A DNA stretch of 64,000 bases from Elysia crispata (taxonomy: Eukaryota; Mollusca; Gastropoda; Plakobranchidae), in contig JAWDGP010005713.1 in the NCBI GenBank assembly GCA_033675545.1, forward strand, positions 55,001 through 119,000, in the 5' to 3' direction. Under the pieces are notes generated by a model that did not search any database, was not told the DNA's origin, and saw only the letters and a list, made by a program, of their open reading frames with translations. Shown piece by piece: positions 1 to 26,000 of this stretch. The translations under genes were made by a program, and so were the position numbers. Each line of letters starts with the position of its first letter. Position 1 is the first letter of the stretch.

Positions 1-32
<32 letters not shown>
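1..32. repeat. (CT)n microsatellite, cut by window edge
   Basis: An uninterrupted CT dinucleotide run begins at the first base, so its true length is unknown. It lies upstream of the last exon of the unidentified gene at 776-912 and is probably intronic to it. Confidence 0.95.
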
Positions 33-36
<4 letters not shown>

Positions 37-775
37 TTGCTAAGGTACATTTTGTATATTCCCTTGCTTTCTTTACCAGTTTAGTTATTTGGGGCCTTTT
101 TTGCCATAAGAATGTTACTTCTAAGGTATTTCATGATAGCTATTTTAGGTTTAAGTACAAAAATATAAATAATAATCAAAAAAGAGCTAGTTCTCATAGC
201 TTCAGACAGGAATCTTCCTTTGAACCTTCATCAGAAACAAATATTTTTATATCACTATAGTCACTTAAATGTGCGGCAGAATGGCTTCTGAGAGTAAGGT
301 CATTTATGTTGAAATTGCTTTTTGTGGATTGGTAGTTCAGTCTTTCACTAGCATCATCAATTTCATTTTGAGGTCTTAGAAGCAAAGATTGAATTTCTGT
401 CTACTTTTAACATAAAGAAATATTTAACTTAAGTTTTAAAAAAAATTGCTTTGCTTCATAAATATGGCCAAAATTTTCATTTCCATATTGTTTTCTGTGG
501 GTGACAATAGAAAAATTTTATTCCCAAGTATTCCGAATAATTTCTTATGCAAAAATCAGACAAAAGCTCAACTAGAGAACATTATAGCGACTTTTTTTTG
601 TTTCATTTCATTTTAATGTTTAATGCCCTTATTATTAATATTGCTCTTCTTTTAGGACAGAATGCATGATTGCATAAAGTACCATAATAGTGTTTTAAAG
701 CAAAACAAAAAACTAAACTCATTTCAGTCCAGTCTTCAACATGCCATGTGTTTCATTGAAATCACCATGCCTTAG

Positions 776-912
776 GTCGCAAGAAGGTAGAGGTGTTACT
801 CATGCAGATGTTCCAGGGGGAGCTTGGCGACCTAGAGGAAGAGCCGGAGAACTTGGAGGAGGTGGAGAGATATCGACGGAGGCGGAAACCTACCCTTGAG
901 GAAGTTGCTTGA
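776..912 (+). CDS. Last coding exon of an unidentified gene (partial)
   Basis: A splice acceptor (…ccttag) is followed by an open frame that starts with two bases of a split codon and runs 44 codons to TGA at 910-912. The peptide begins RKKVEVLLMQMFQ, passes through an acidic Glu-rich stretch, then a basic RYRRRRK cluster, and ends TLEEVA. GC content is clearly higher than the surrounding DNA, and a canonical AATAAA lies 165 bp past the stop; both support a real 3' terminal exon. I saw no convincing upstream exon within 1-775, so the rest of the gene lies to the left. The acidic-then-basic tail gives no safe family assignment and I do not recognise the protein. Confidence 0.6.
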
Positions 913-1076
913 TAAAATTTTATGTCCCGCATGCAAGTATAAAAGTGAGGAAGGGAAATAAGTGAGATCCTTTCACAAGCCATACCTAGAAAACTTTGTG
1001 ATACACGTGTTGGAGAGAAATTACAATGTAATTATGCAATATAAATTTTTCTGTTGGTTTTTTGAGGTAAGCGAGG

Positions 1077-1082
1077 AATAAA
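1077..1082 (+). promoter_or_regulatory. Polyadenylation signal AATAAA
   Basis: A canonical AATAAA hexamer lies 165 bp downstream of the TGA of the unidentified exon at 776-912. It is the first such hexamer after the stop, giving a plausible short 3' UTR. Confidence 0.5.
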
Positions 1083-3159
1083 GTTAATGAAAGACAGAGG
1101 AGTGCACTAAATTAAATGTCAGGCGAGGACTCTGAAATGGCAGGATTGCCAATTGCAAAGAAATTATATTCATAGGCTTACCTGCATCAAGTGTGAGAGG
1201 AAAATTATGCTCAATCAGTGAAAGTGTTTTTTATGCATTAATTTGTCTTGCATGAGCTTATAATTATTGGTAGAACAAAAAAGAGCCTCAAGACCAAAAA
1301 TGAGGATGACTACTCTGGTTCTGCTAAAACATATGAGCCCAAAGGATTTGTTAATGTCTTATATATAATGCAATTAGTATGGATTAAGAGAATATCTTTA
1401 AGTGTCTGCTTTTGTGAAATCATTTTATATGTGATAAGAACAAATATTCAGGTTTGATTTACATGAAAGCAATATGTTTGTGGGTATTTATAGCTTATTT
1501 TTTTTCCCTATAATATTGTTTTATTGCATGCAGGGCATTAGGCAAACAGATTTGGCCATTTTAATAAGCCTTATTTAAGATGACATTTGATAAAAAGTTT
1601 TGAAAAACTCTAATTTAATTATTTACAACAAAAGCTAACAAGTCCCATGCACAGAAACTTTTGCTGTTGAACTAATTAAATAACTGAGGGTTTAAACAAT
1701 TTTTTTTCGTTATAATCTAACATTTGTTAGTCATAATGTATTTGTCCTTGAATAAACTGAAGAAAAATCTGCTTGAATTTTTTAAAACAGTATTTCAACA
1801 TTATGGCCATAAAGTATTTTAATATTATATTTTTTTTCAGGAAAAGATAATTTTGAAATTGAGTAAACTTTATTAATTATATAATCTATAAAAATGTACA
1901 ATTTAATTTTTAAAAAGCCATATTTATAACTTCACAGAGATGCTGAAAGACCCGTTTCATAGATCTCTACTTCTATAGTTAGGCCTAACCTCACACCTAT
2001 CTCACTGATCAATTTCATTCTCACAAGTAGAGCTCAATAAAATGCCTCCTAAAATAATGTTAATATTTTGTCTGTTTAAGAAACTGTAACTTTCTCGCAT
2101 ATTTACCTCTTATTTTCAATGCATTGAATGTTTATGCCATGAACTGTTCAGTAATGTAAAACTGAGTTTCCCATTTTCGCATGTAGCTTTATATCCTCAA
2201 ATACTCTAATCTTCATCTCATATGTGCCTTGATGTTTTTCTTTTTTTTTTTTTTGGTTGCTGCTCTAGAAGCCAAAGTATTATGTCTACTATTTACATCA
2301 TTGGAAAGCCTTATAAATGATATTGACACAAAGAGCATTTTCACAAAGTTTGTAAGATGGCATCTGGGCAATAATTGCCAAAGAAAAAGCAAAATTTTAT
2401 AATTTATGATCATAATTAACATCAATCCCCATATCATCTGCTCTCTGGTGCTTTTTAATATCATCTCTTTCTTTGCTATTTTCAAATCTTAGAAAATAGT
2501 ATTGATTACGATTTAAACAAATCAATGCTGGGTGATCTTGCTCTAAATATTCATTACAAGATTCAGTTAAAATGAATATGTTTTTCTTCAAACTATTGTA
2601 GATAAAAGCTTTTTCATTTGATTTTGAAGATTTGAGCAATGCCTTAAAAACAGTTTAAAATGTTGAACATACATATCCTTTTTAAACAACTTTCTTGAAA
2701 AAGTAAGACAAATTTATATTTCAAAATTTTTATATCCAATACCAAACTTATTGGTAGTAAAACACTAGATATTTTATGTTATTTACAAATGGCTGCCTCA
2801 TTCCTGTGAAAAGTGTTTAGTATTTTGCTACGCCATGAACCAGGCCTTGAGCTTTCTCTGGGTTAAACCACGAAACAAATTGTTGCAATATTTTAAAAAA
2901 ATACTTAATTGATTTTATATTGATGTCAATTGTTGCTTTTCTTATAAACATTTTCATTCATGTTTATCTACACACTTAGTAAAAAATAAGTGAAGTAAAT
3001 ATATCCTGATATATCCTGTTGTCATGATGTTTTCACTTGCTAAGATATTTATCAGATAAGAAAATTTCAGCAAAAGAAAAGAAAAGTTTAAAGGAACCAT
3101 TTTCCCAATTATTTTTTTTTGCTTCGCATGAAGGATCCCTAAAATTGCAAAGAATGTTT
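1083..3159. other. Intergenic region between two convergent genes
   Basis: AT-rich DNA between the plus-strand terminal exon and the 3' end of minus-strand KIZ. No recognised gene. One minus-strand open segment at 2397-2646 has coding-like composition but no identified partner exons; it is treated as a finding only. Confidence 0.6.
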
Positions 3160-3165
3160 TTTATT
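3160..3165 (-). promoter_or_regulatory. Candidate KIZ polyadenylation signal
   Basis: TTTATT on the plus strand reads AATAAA on the minus strand, 263 nt beyond the KIZ stop codon. It is a canonical hexamer at a reasonable distance; actual use is not shown by the sequence. Confidence 0.45.
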
Positions 3166-3427
3166 GACATAAATGAAACATATAGTTAAAAAAAATGAAA
3201 ATTGTGTTAGGTTTTTTTTTTAATAAAATACGTTATATATTTCATAAATGTACTTGAATGAAAACCTAGACATACAGTAACATTGGTCTGAAATAAATTA
3301 ACACAAAAGTAAATTAGAATAAACAGTATAATGTTTTACCAATCATACGAAAAGAGAATTTTTCAATTCTTTACTATGTTTTATCTAGAACACAGTGGAT
3401 GGAAAAAAGAAAGAACAGAATAGATAT

Positions 3428-16681
<13,254 letters not shown>

Positions 16682-17377
16682 GTTTAAACAAGTGAATGGA
16701 AACGATGAGTATTATGGATAAGATGAGTCTTTAGTTTTTAACCTCATTAATTTTTCTGAGTGAAATAATTAATAACAACTAATAATTAATTAAAATAATA
16801 TATAATTAAAGCCTATGGATAATTTTATTACCAAAGGGGCGATTTTCTTTTTCTCAACAATTTCATGACTTTGTAATATTTATTTTAAACTAACTATCAG
16901 AAATACCCCCAATCCTGTAAACTTTTATAGGGGAGACTATTCATTTAACTTTTACAAGATTTTAGATTAGAAACGAAAGTAAGCAGAAATCCAAATGTAG
17001 ATTTTTTTTTTATTAGATAGATCTTCTAGATCTACTGTTGGGCCTTATATATTTATATATCTAGATTTAGGTTTCTGCGGCATTCATTGTAAGAACATAC
17101 GAGATGCCAAAATTGTGAAATTGCTGCGTATTAATAAACTAAATCCGCTTTTTTTCAAAATCATATTATAGCATTTATAAATGTCAAGATCTACAGACTG
17201 AGAGTCCTCAATTTTATCTGAAGAATAATAAATTGATCGAGGTCTAGATCTAGATTTATCTTTCTCAATAAATTGTATCCTGTATTTGATTCAAGATCAA
17301 TAGATCTAAGTCTAGCAAAGAAGTTTAATCAACCTCACAAGTCGAGATTTGTAGCTCAATCTATTTTCAGAGAAACA
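16682..17377. promoter_or_regulatory. Bidirectional KIZ/BABAM2 promoter interval
   Basis: Only 696 bp separate the divergent start codons of KIZ (minus) and BABAM2 (plus), so this interval must contain both 5' UTRs and probably a shared bidirectional promoter. It has several AGATCT/CTAGAT motifs: AGATCTTCTAGATCT at 17019-17033, a perfect 12-bp palindrome TCTAGATCTAGA at 17243-17254, and half-forms near 17060, 17188 and 17290. No obvious TATA box was placed for either gene. Confidence 0.6.
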
Positions 17378-19987
17378 ATGGTTCCAGATAATTACGTAGA
17401 AACTATTGATAAGTTTAACTTCCTGATTCGACCTTACCTTGATTGTCTTCTATCACACCCAAACGATAAGATAAATCTTACCTCGGACCCCGTGAGGATC
17501 ACAGATTGTTTTTCAGGGTATGTATGGTGTTTGATCATGTAATTTGAATTTATTTGATTATTATATTTGAAATTTAGATATATAGAGAATCTAGGTCTTA
17601 AATTATCTGTCCAATTGAGAAAAATATATATGCAATCATTGATTTCATAATTATTAATTGCATACTCTATTTGAGACTAATTGTTTGGTAATTTTAAAAG
17701 TTAAAAGCTACCTATCTAGATTATGTTCCTTGTCTGAAATGGCACAATATTCAAAGTTGCATTTCAGTTCCATATTTAGTTATCTCGTTTTTTGTTGTTG
17801 TTTTTGTTTTTTTTTAACAACATTTTTGGTCACCCTTAAAAGTAAACTTATCTGGTTCATAAAAAAAGATCATCACTCATATTTTAAAAGAAGACTTAAA
17901 ACAGATGATAAAATTGAAAATTAGCTTGAAATTAATGGAAGCCTATGAGCTCTTCACCTCTGAAACTTTAAACGATTGTATGCCTATTGCTAGTTGGCTA
18001 AATTATAGTTTGAATACCAGCGTACATTTTCCTTTCTTTTACTTAAAATTTTTTGTTGGCCTACAGCCCTACTTTGTTACTTTTTTTAAAAAGTTTTTTT
18101 ATGTTATATAGTTCATTAGTGAAATTCTTTCCTCATCAAATGAATGTTTGAGTTGCCCATAAGTTCATATCACACATTGTGAGTGTAATTAAATACAACT
18201 CGCAGATTTAATGATTCATTTAGAAGTTCTACTTGCAGACAATTTTAAGCAACTCATAATGTTTATATGTTGATAAAATTATTACTGAATTTTAAATCTG
18301 ACCACTATCATTTTTACACATTTTTTCAGTTGTTGTTCTACTGAATTTTTGGGTTGTTATAATTACTATTTTGAAGGATGGCTTAAACTGTTACACAATT
18401 TCATATTCTTTGGCTAAATAAATAAGTCTTTAATTGAGGAAAAAATAGTGAATGAATTCTTTTTGAAAAGCATGTTGCAGTAAGGACATTTTTTAAAGTC
18501 AAAATTAGGATGCACATCTTAGGTCCATGGTACATGTTATTTTAATAGATGTAAGATGTAAACATGTAAAGCTTTCTTAATGATATTTAGACTGAGGCTG
18601 TACATAGCAAAAGGTTGTTTTTCTGTCAGTTATATTTATTTTCCTTTCAAATTTATGTCTCTAACAGTGAGTATCTAAGGGTGAAGTTTCATTTTTCTTG
18701 CTGTTCTAATGTAAATCCCATGACAAGCAAGTTTTAATTATAGACAATATAACACAAGAAAAAAAGGTGATGTACAAAGTTTTTTAGTTGTAATGAAAAA
18801 GTGTTATTTTTGGGGGGGGGGGGGGTGGAGGTTGGATGGCAAAAAGCATTTTCTGGGTTCTTAATCCTAGACTGTTTGGTTTATAAAAATAATATATTTG
18901 TGGAATGAGAGATTTTGTAATTAAATCTTTTTTATTCCTTAAGAAAATCATGTGAATTTTAAATCTAACTAGGCACAATGTATTTGAGTTCCTTTTTTCC
19001 ATTTATTCATTTTGTTCAACTCAGTTCATTACCATTTAGTAGGTTTTTGATGCAATTATTATCAATCCTATTGCTATATGATCATTTTCTATTTATATAT
19101 TTTTTTCCAGGTGTCTAAATTCAAGTACCAAAGATCAATTGAAATGCGACAGATTTACGCTCAAGATACCATATGCTCAACAGATTCTTTCCTGTGAGTT
19201 GTAACTTTCTCAAGCTTTTTGTTGTTCATGATTTATGCTTACGATATTAATGTTTTAAAAGGCAAGTTGGACAGTAAGACAAAGCTTTCCAGATTTCATA
19301 AATTGTAAATTATTTGCACGTGATGTATTTCATTTAAAAAAAATTATTTTACAACTTTTTGTAAAAAAATTATTTCAAATACTGAGATACTGTACAACAT
19401 TTTTATTAAAGCACAAAGAAAATTTTTCATCCATTCCTGGCTGGTCAATTTTTTATATTTAGATTTAAAGTATGTATATTTTTTTAAAATGTGTTTTGTT
19501 AAACTTTAAGGGCAAGTAATCTTTGATGCATCCAATTTAAAAGAGCCACCTGACTTCATCTTTGATGCTGAGGATCATGATTTCCACCCTCCATTAGCGG
19601 ATATCAATGTACGTATTGAGAATTATATGGTTTACATTCAGTATTTCAATTTGATATTTGTGTGGCGAATTTTTTCGTGATCTTACTTCATTGTTGTTTG
19701 TACTTGTGGAGTTTTTTGTTTTCTTGGATGGCCCATAACATAAAAAAAAATTCAGCCCACATTTACATTATCTTTTCAATCATATTCTGCTGTTAGTGGG
19801 GGATATTAAAGAGTTTCAACAGATGTGGATGTCAGTTTCAAATGGTCCTCAAACTTCCTCTTCGATATTTTTTTAAAACTCACCTAATTCATATTGCTAA
19901 TTACCTTTATTTACATCCTCTCCCTCCCACTCTTTTTTTACTGTTCTCCCCCCCTGCTCTCTTTTTCTCCTGCTCTATCTATCTTTC

Positions 19988-20070
<83 letters not shown>

Positions 20071-23000
20071 GTCTATTAAACTAATGGAAAACCATGATGA
20101 CTTTAGCAAATCACTGCTATATATGAGAGATACCTTTTATCAATACATGTAATCATAATGCTCAAGACTGGAGGTTCAGATCTAACACTTTATGAAATCC
20201 TTTCAGGAAGCAGTTTCTTAAGACTTAATCAGTTTTTAAAGAATTTTTAAGAGAGATACATTTTTAACTCAATGATGAAATATTATTGTAGAAAACTACT
20301 TAAAACGAGACAATCATTCAATTTTACAAATTACTTAATGTACTTGTTGCATAGAAAATGTGGATTTTTGAATTTGAAAACCGGTTATAGTATCATGTAG
20401 AAAAAAAACTGAAAAAAAGTCTGGACATAGTATAAACAAATGTCTTTTTTTTTTAGAAAAATGGTGTCTCAAATGATTTGGACTTTTTTATAAATGGAAA
20501 GAACTGATTACCTTCAATACTTAGTTTTTTCATAGTTGCAAAAAAAATGTCATGAAAGATAAGGTAATTGAGGTGTTTTTGTTTTCTTTTTTTCAGAGCC
20601 TAGTTTGTTGGGACTGGCAAAATCGAGAGAGCTTGGTTGCTGTAGTGACAGAGCTACTGGAACATTATCAGGCCTACCAGCTAGATAGAGTTAATTCAAA
20701 TTCAACTCTTCATAGACACTTAAGATCGTTGTTAGCAGAAAGACCTGCAAACATGCAATTGATTGTAAACAGAGCAGAGGTAGGAGGCTACATAAAAAGG
20801 CTGCTCTTCAGTGTCGTATGAAAATATTTTAGAAGAAATTATATGGATCAAAGAACACTTCTGTGAATGGTATTCACTTTCTGGCTTCTTTCTCTGTATT
20901 ATGCTATATCCTTGTTTCGCAAAGAGTTTAAATTTTAGTAATTTTAACACTGCCAAACCCAAATTTTTTAAGTTTTGGGAGGCTCAGATTGAGACAAATG
21001 AAAAAAAAAATTGTGGGTGGCAAAGCTCATGATGGCTGCAATAGTCTCTCAAAGCAGGTGAGTTAAAACTCATAAGTGAAAGAAACCCCTGCATTGGAGT
21101 AAACATGCTAGGAATAGCTCTTTCTCAAAGTATGTGCACACTTGACAGCATTTTTTTAGGGAATTAGATGTCATTACAGTTAAGTGGCAATCAAAGGTAT
21201 TGAAGTGCCTTTTCAAATCACAATTATAAGCAAAGGAATCATCTACTGATCCAGCGTAAGTTTTAGTGCACTTTCTTCACCTTTTCCTTGGTTGAAATAT
21301 TTTTTATTTCCCATTATGAAATCCAATTATTTTCTTTGCTAAACCTCTTTACATTAATTAATTTTATTTCTTTAGAATAAATAATAATTTTGAATCTGCT
21401 CTGAAGAATACTTTGAAAACCCAGATAATGGAATTATAGTAACTTTTTGAAACAAATCTAGTATACAATGCCTGATTTTGTTTGTTTGTTGTTGTTGTTT
21501 TTTTTTTTTTGCTGGTTTGTTTTTATATATTTAACTTGTGTGTGAAACATAAAATAAATGGATTCTTAAATGTGTTTTGATTCTTGAAATATCTTATATG
21601 AGATTTAAGAAGATTTACACATTGTATTGTTCCACAGATGGCCATTTTGGACCAGTTTTAAATCTTTTCTCTTTCTTCTATTTTCAGAGGGGACTTGGGA
21701 CCCTTAACTGTTTAATGAAAGTAGCAGTAGATTTTTCTAGTATTCCTACATACTTGGTATCGGTAAGATCATCACCAATCAATAAATTAAATGATATGAA
21801 ACAGTATAGATTTTATTATCTATTTTACTATATTAGTAAATTCATATGAGACTTTTCTTACAATAATTTGCAGTATGTCTATGATACAAAAAAAAAAAAA
21901 GAAAGATGTTCAATCCTTTTGTCGAAAGGAAAGTATTGATCTTTACAAACTTTAAAAATTATAATTCTGGGAGATTTGTGCTATCATAGATTGTTAACTA
22001 CTTAAGTTGAAAATTGATTTTATCTGATTGAAAAAAATGAATGTGAAATAGGATGATGCTTCTGTAAGACTTCAAATATTTTTTAAATGTGATGATTGGA
22101 AAGTCAAAATGAGCTCAAAGCAGTGGTTCTAAGTAACTTATGCAGTTTATTTTTCTCCATGGATCTAAAACAAAAATAGTACCAGCATTCTCTTGGGGGC
22201 TAATATTTTTTGTTGCTGTCATATTCATGTAGGTGCATTTTATGTTGAGCGTTACTCTATCAGGTAATAGTAGAAAGTGGGCCATGTGTTTTTATGAACT
22301 TCCTCTCTTTCTTCTAAAATTTAATATTCTTTGGCCTGTGATCCTTCTTCTTATTTTGAATGAAAACAAGACGTAAGAATCTTCTTCCATGATATTTGAT
22401 AAAACACCATTCTCCCTCGCTCTATCATTGTGAAGGCAATTTCTCATCTTTCTCATCTTTCCCACTAGTTCAAGCAAATTTTCTTGTGCCAATACATGTT
22501 TCTTCCTATTCTTTTGAATTATATTGTGCTGTAATTGCTTATTTTCTTTCCTCCTGCTAATCAGAAAGTAGAAAAAAAAGTAAAAACTCCACTTTTATGC
22601 CATATGCAGTTTTTCGTTCCTTTTTTTAAATACAGAATGGTTGGTATTTTATTGTTTTGCATGTAAGTTTTCCTCAGAATGAGCCCACTGATAACATCGT
22701 GTTCAGAGACCTTTTATAATGTTCGTCTAATGGAGGTATCTGAAGGGTACTTGAAATATTGCAATATTTGTTTTGCATGTCTTTGGGAGATGAGTTGAAG
22801 AAAAAATGTAGACACTAATCTTAGATTTACTAATAATGCACAGTTCTATAAAAAGTTTTAATTTGGTTATGCAAATCTAAATGTCAGTAATGTTGTTGTA
22901 GTAAAATTTGTTAATTTTTTTTTTCTTTTTCTAATCAGGAAAATCCAGGTCGAGATGGTGCCACCCTTCATGTGTGTATACCTTACCCAGAGAGCAGCAG

Positions 23001-26000
23001 CATTCAGGCTCAACTTTACCTTTCTCCAAGTGTAGAAAAGTGTGTACTTTTTTCATTTCTCCCTTCCCCAGTTTACCACATCCGACTCTTCAGCTTACTC
23101 ACTGTCCTCCTTTCACATGTTTCACAGAATCATTTTTTGATTTTTACCCCTCTGTCTTAGAGCCTGCTTAATATCTTTCTTTGTAATCATCATTTAAACT
23201 CCGTCACAACCTTTCTCCTCCTTTTTTATTCCCCTTTACCTCATACTCAAGTTTCTTCTCATCAGGTATCCTCCTCCTATCCTCATAACCACTTCTTATC
23301 TCTTTTGTTTCCTCTAAAAGTTGAAAAGTAAAAATTGCCTTGAAACTTAAGAGATTTCTTCCTCATATTGTTTAGTATCACAGTTTGATATATCATGTTA
23401 GGTTGCCAAACAAAATGTCCAAAAGATATATTCCTATATCAAATGAAACTTTAATTTCCTGCCTGTGGAGCGTGGAAGATATTTAGAGTGCATTTAACAT
23501 TCGAAACTTACTGACTACTTTTTGTAAGTGTTTCTTCATCTTTTCAACAGTGCATTTGGCGGCTCATCTGAATTGAGAATTCCAGCTTTTCAGTCCGGCA
23601 TGTTAATGGGTGACTACTTTGCTAATGTCAAAGGATTGCTTGAAAACCAGGTAAGTTTGATAGTGTCATCAAAAATATGGTCTTATATTATAATGTACTT
23701 TGTTTCAATCTTGATTCATTTGTTTTGTATCTTTGTTTTAATTCTTTTTTTTTTATTTATATGTTTTGATTTTTTAAATTAGTTGTTGCACTCTCTTGCT
23801 TTTAATTCTGGCAAGACAATTAAGATGACCCACAGAGAGCTCTTCTTTGTAAACTTCTTTTTCAATCAAATGTTTTCATCCCCTAATGAATGGATACCAT
23901 CTGTCTTCAAGGGTACTTTTGGGTTAAACAAGTGAATGGAAAATAAAAATCAACCAGGACAAGTTTGAATAAATCATACTTTATTGCCTGTAAAGAAAAG
24001 TACAATTTCAAATATAACTGTCTTTGCAAAAAGAGCAAGATTCTTTTTAGCATAATCACATAGTTTTTCATTTCTACAAATATTGTGCCGTTGATTCAAA
24101 TTGAATTTCTGTGTAATTGTAGTTGACTGAAATTAAAAAGAAAGAAAATGGCCTTTTTAGTTAAAGTAAAGAAACTGAAAGAACACAAATGGTTCTTTGG
24201 AGAATGGATTGCAAAAAAAAAAATCAAAGGATACAGTGTTAGACGAAGCTGATCACTCATAAATAGAAGTCATGCAACCTTTTTAGGCCATGTTATGAGA
24301 TGGAGAGAAATTGTAACATTTTTTAACAACTGGAATGATCGAAGGAAAATGCAGCAGGGGTAAACACTGAGATAAGATGTTAGATAGACTAACAAAGTGG
24401 CTAAATGTAGGGTGAGTGACAGATGCACTAAAAGCAACAAGGGTTAGAGCTTTGTGGAAGGTCATGATGGCTTATGTTAAAGAGTAAGGCACTTGATGGA
24501 TTGATGAAAGCACACTAAACTGTTAGGCATCTCTCGAAAAATGTGCAAATTGTCCAATAAAGTCTCACCACAAAACATCATAGAAATGGGCCTTTCTTGC
24601 AGGTTTAAATTAACACAGTCTTCTCAAGAGTTAATTTGATTTAAAATTTATTTGGTTCCTGTTTTCACAGAATGCAGTTAATTTAAAAGCTGTCTTGTCT
24701 TTATTTTTTATTTTTTAAACTTCTGACCTAATTACATATTGACTCTACCTCAATAACTATTCTCTGAACATTTTGATATAAAAGCTTTTGTACTGAACAT
24801 TTCTCAAAGCCTTGAGCATGCAACCCTTTTTAACAATTTTGAGTTGATAAAAATCATTGAAAATCCTCATACTCTCAAGAGAATGTAAGGTTGTAATTTT
24901 TTTCATTCTAAAATAATTTTGCCATAATACAAATGTAATGCCATTAGGCTAATAATTGTAAATTGTTTTGATTTTTTTCAACATTTAAAGTAAAGATGAT
25001 GATAAGATTCAAAGCTTAAAAAGTGTTCTTTGACTGGCTTTGTCTCTCAACAATAATGATCAGCAATAATTTTATCGTAAATTTTTTACCAAAAAAGATT
25101 TTCAATTTGATTTTAGGTTAGACTCATCTCAGAAGGCTTCGAAAAAAGGAAGGACTACATTGCTGCATTCATCAACCATCTAGGAAAGTAAGTCAAAAAC
25201 AAGATATATGTTGTGTGCAAATTTTTTTTTTTTATTTTTAAATTAGTATGAATTATTAATGTGCAAGTATTTTGAAAACTTTTTTCCCCTTTCTTCATAT
25301 TTTTCCACATTTTTAAATGAAAAATTTATGAGCAAGTGGGGTGAGTGCAATGAATAAAATATAGTAAAGAGCAAATGCAAGAGTAATATTGCTGAAAAAG
25401 GTGAAGGGAGAGAAAATTGCATTCTTAGTAAATGCCGCTACTCAAGAGGAGATATTTTCTTAAAGAGTGTACAGATTGTGAGGAAATGATGATCTGAACT
25501 TGTATATTTACCTTGATGGTACATGTACCTCACATCAAATTTAAATTTTCAGCTTTGTTTGTTAGCTAGCCTTGAAGTGTGCATTACTATAGCTATAGCG
25601 CCAGTTAAAGCTATAAAGTCAATGTAAATAAGGAAAAGGTCAGAAACAAGTGCACAAATTAATTATTGACATATAACTTAATGGCCTTAAACTTACCTAA
25701 TGTTGTAATCAAATATTTAAAAATTAATATGTTTATTGGGAGATGTATTTAACTGAAATCAAATTGTAAAAACTCATAAATGATTTTTGTTCATCTTATT
25801 TCAGGTCAGTGCTTGAATATGATGTGCAGTCTTTCTCTAAAATCACTTTACTATGGGAATGGAATGATTTTTTCTTCACTTTTACAGGTGATTTTATGAA
25901 ACACAGCATAAATTATTATTCATAAATATACTATCTTAGCTAGAGACAATTTTTTGACTGATTTGTTTGTTTTATTTATTTTTGTGGTCTGCCATTGATT

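Noticed and set aside
17273..17377. Upstream in-frame extension of BABAM2
   Set aside because: The frame is open but begins with TTG and not ATG, and the extra residues have no counterpart in BRE; similarity starts at the ATG at 17378.
22292..22492. Charged minus-strand frame in BABAM2 intron 5
   Set aside because: Composition is protein-like, but there is no splice context, no recognised domain and no match to the LINE blocks found elsewhere in the window.
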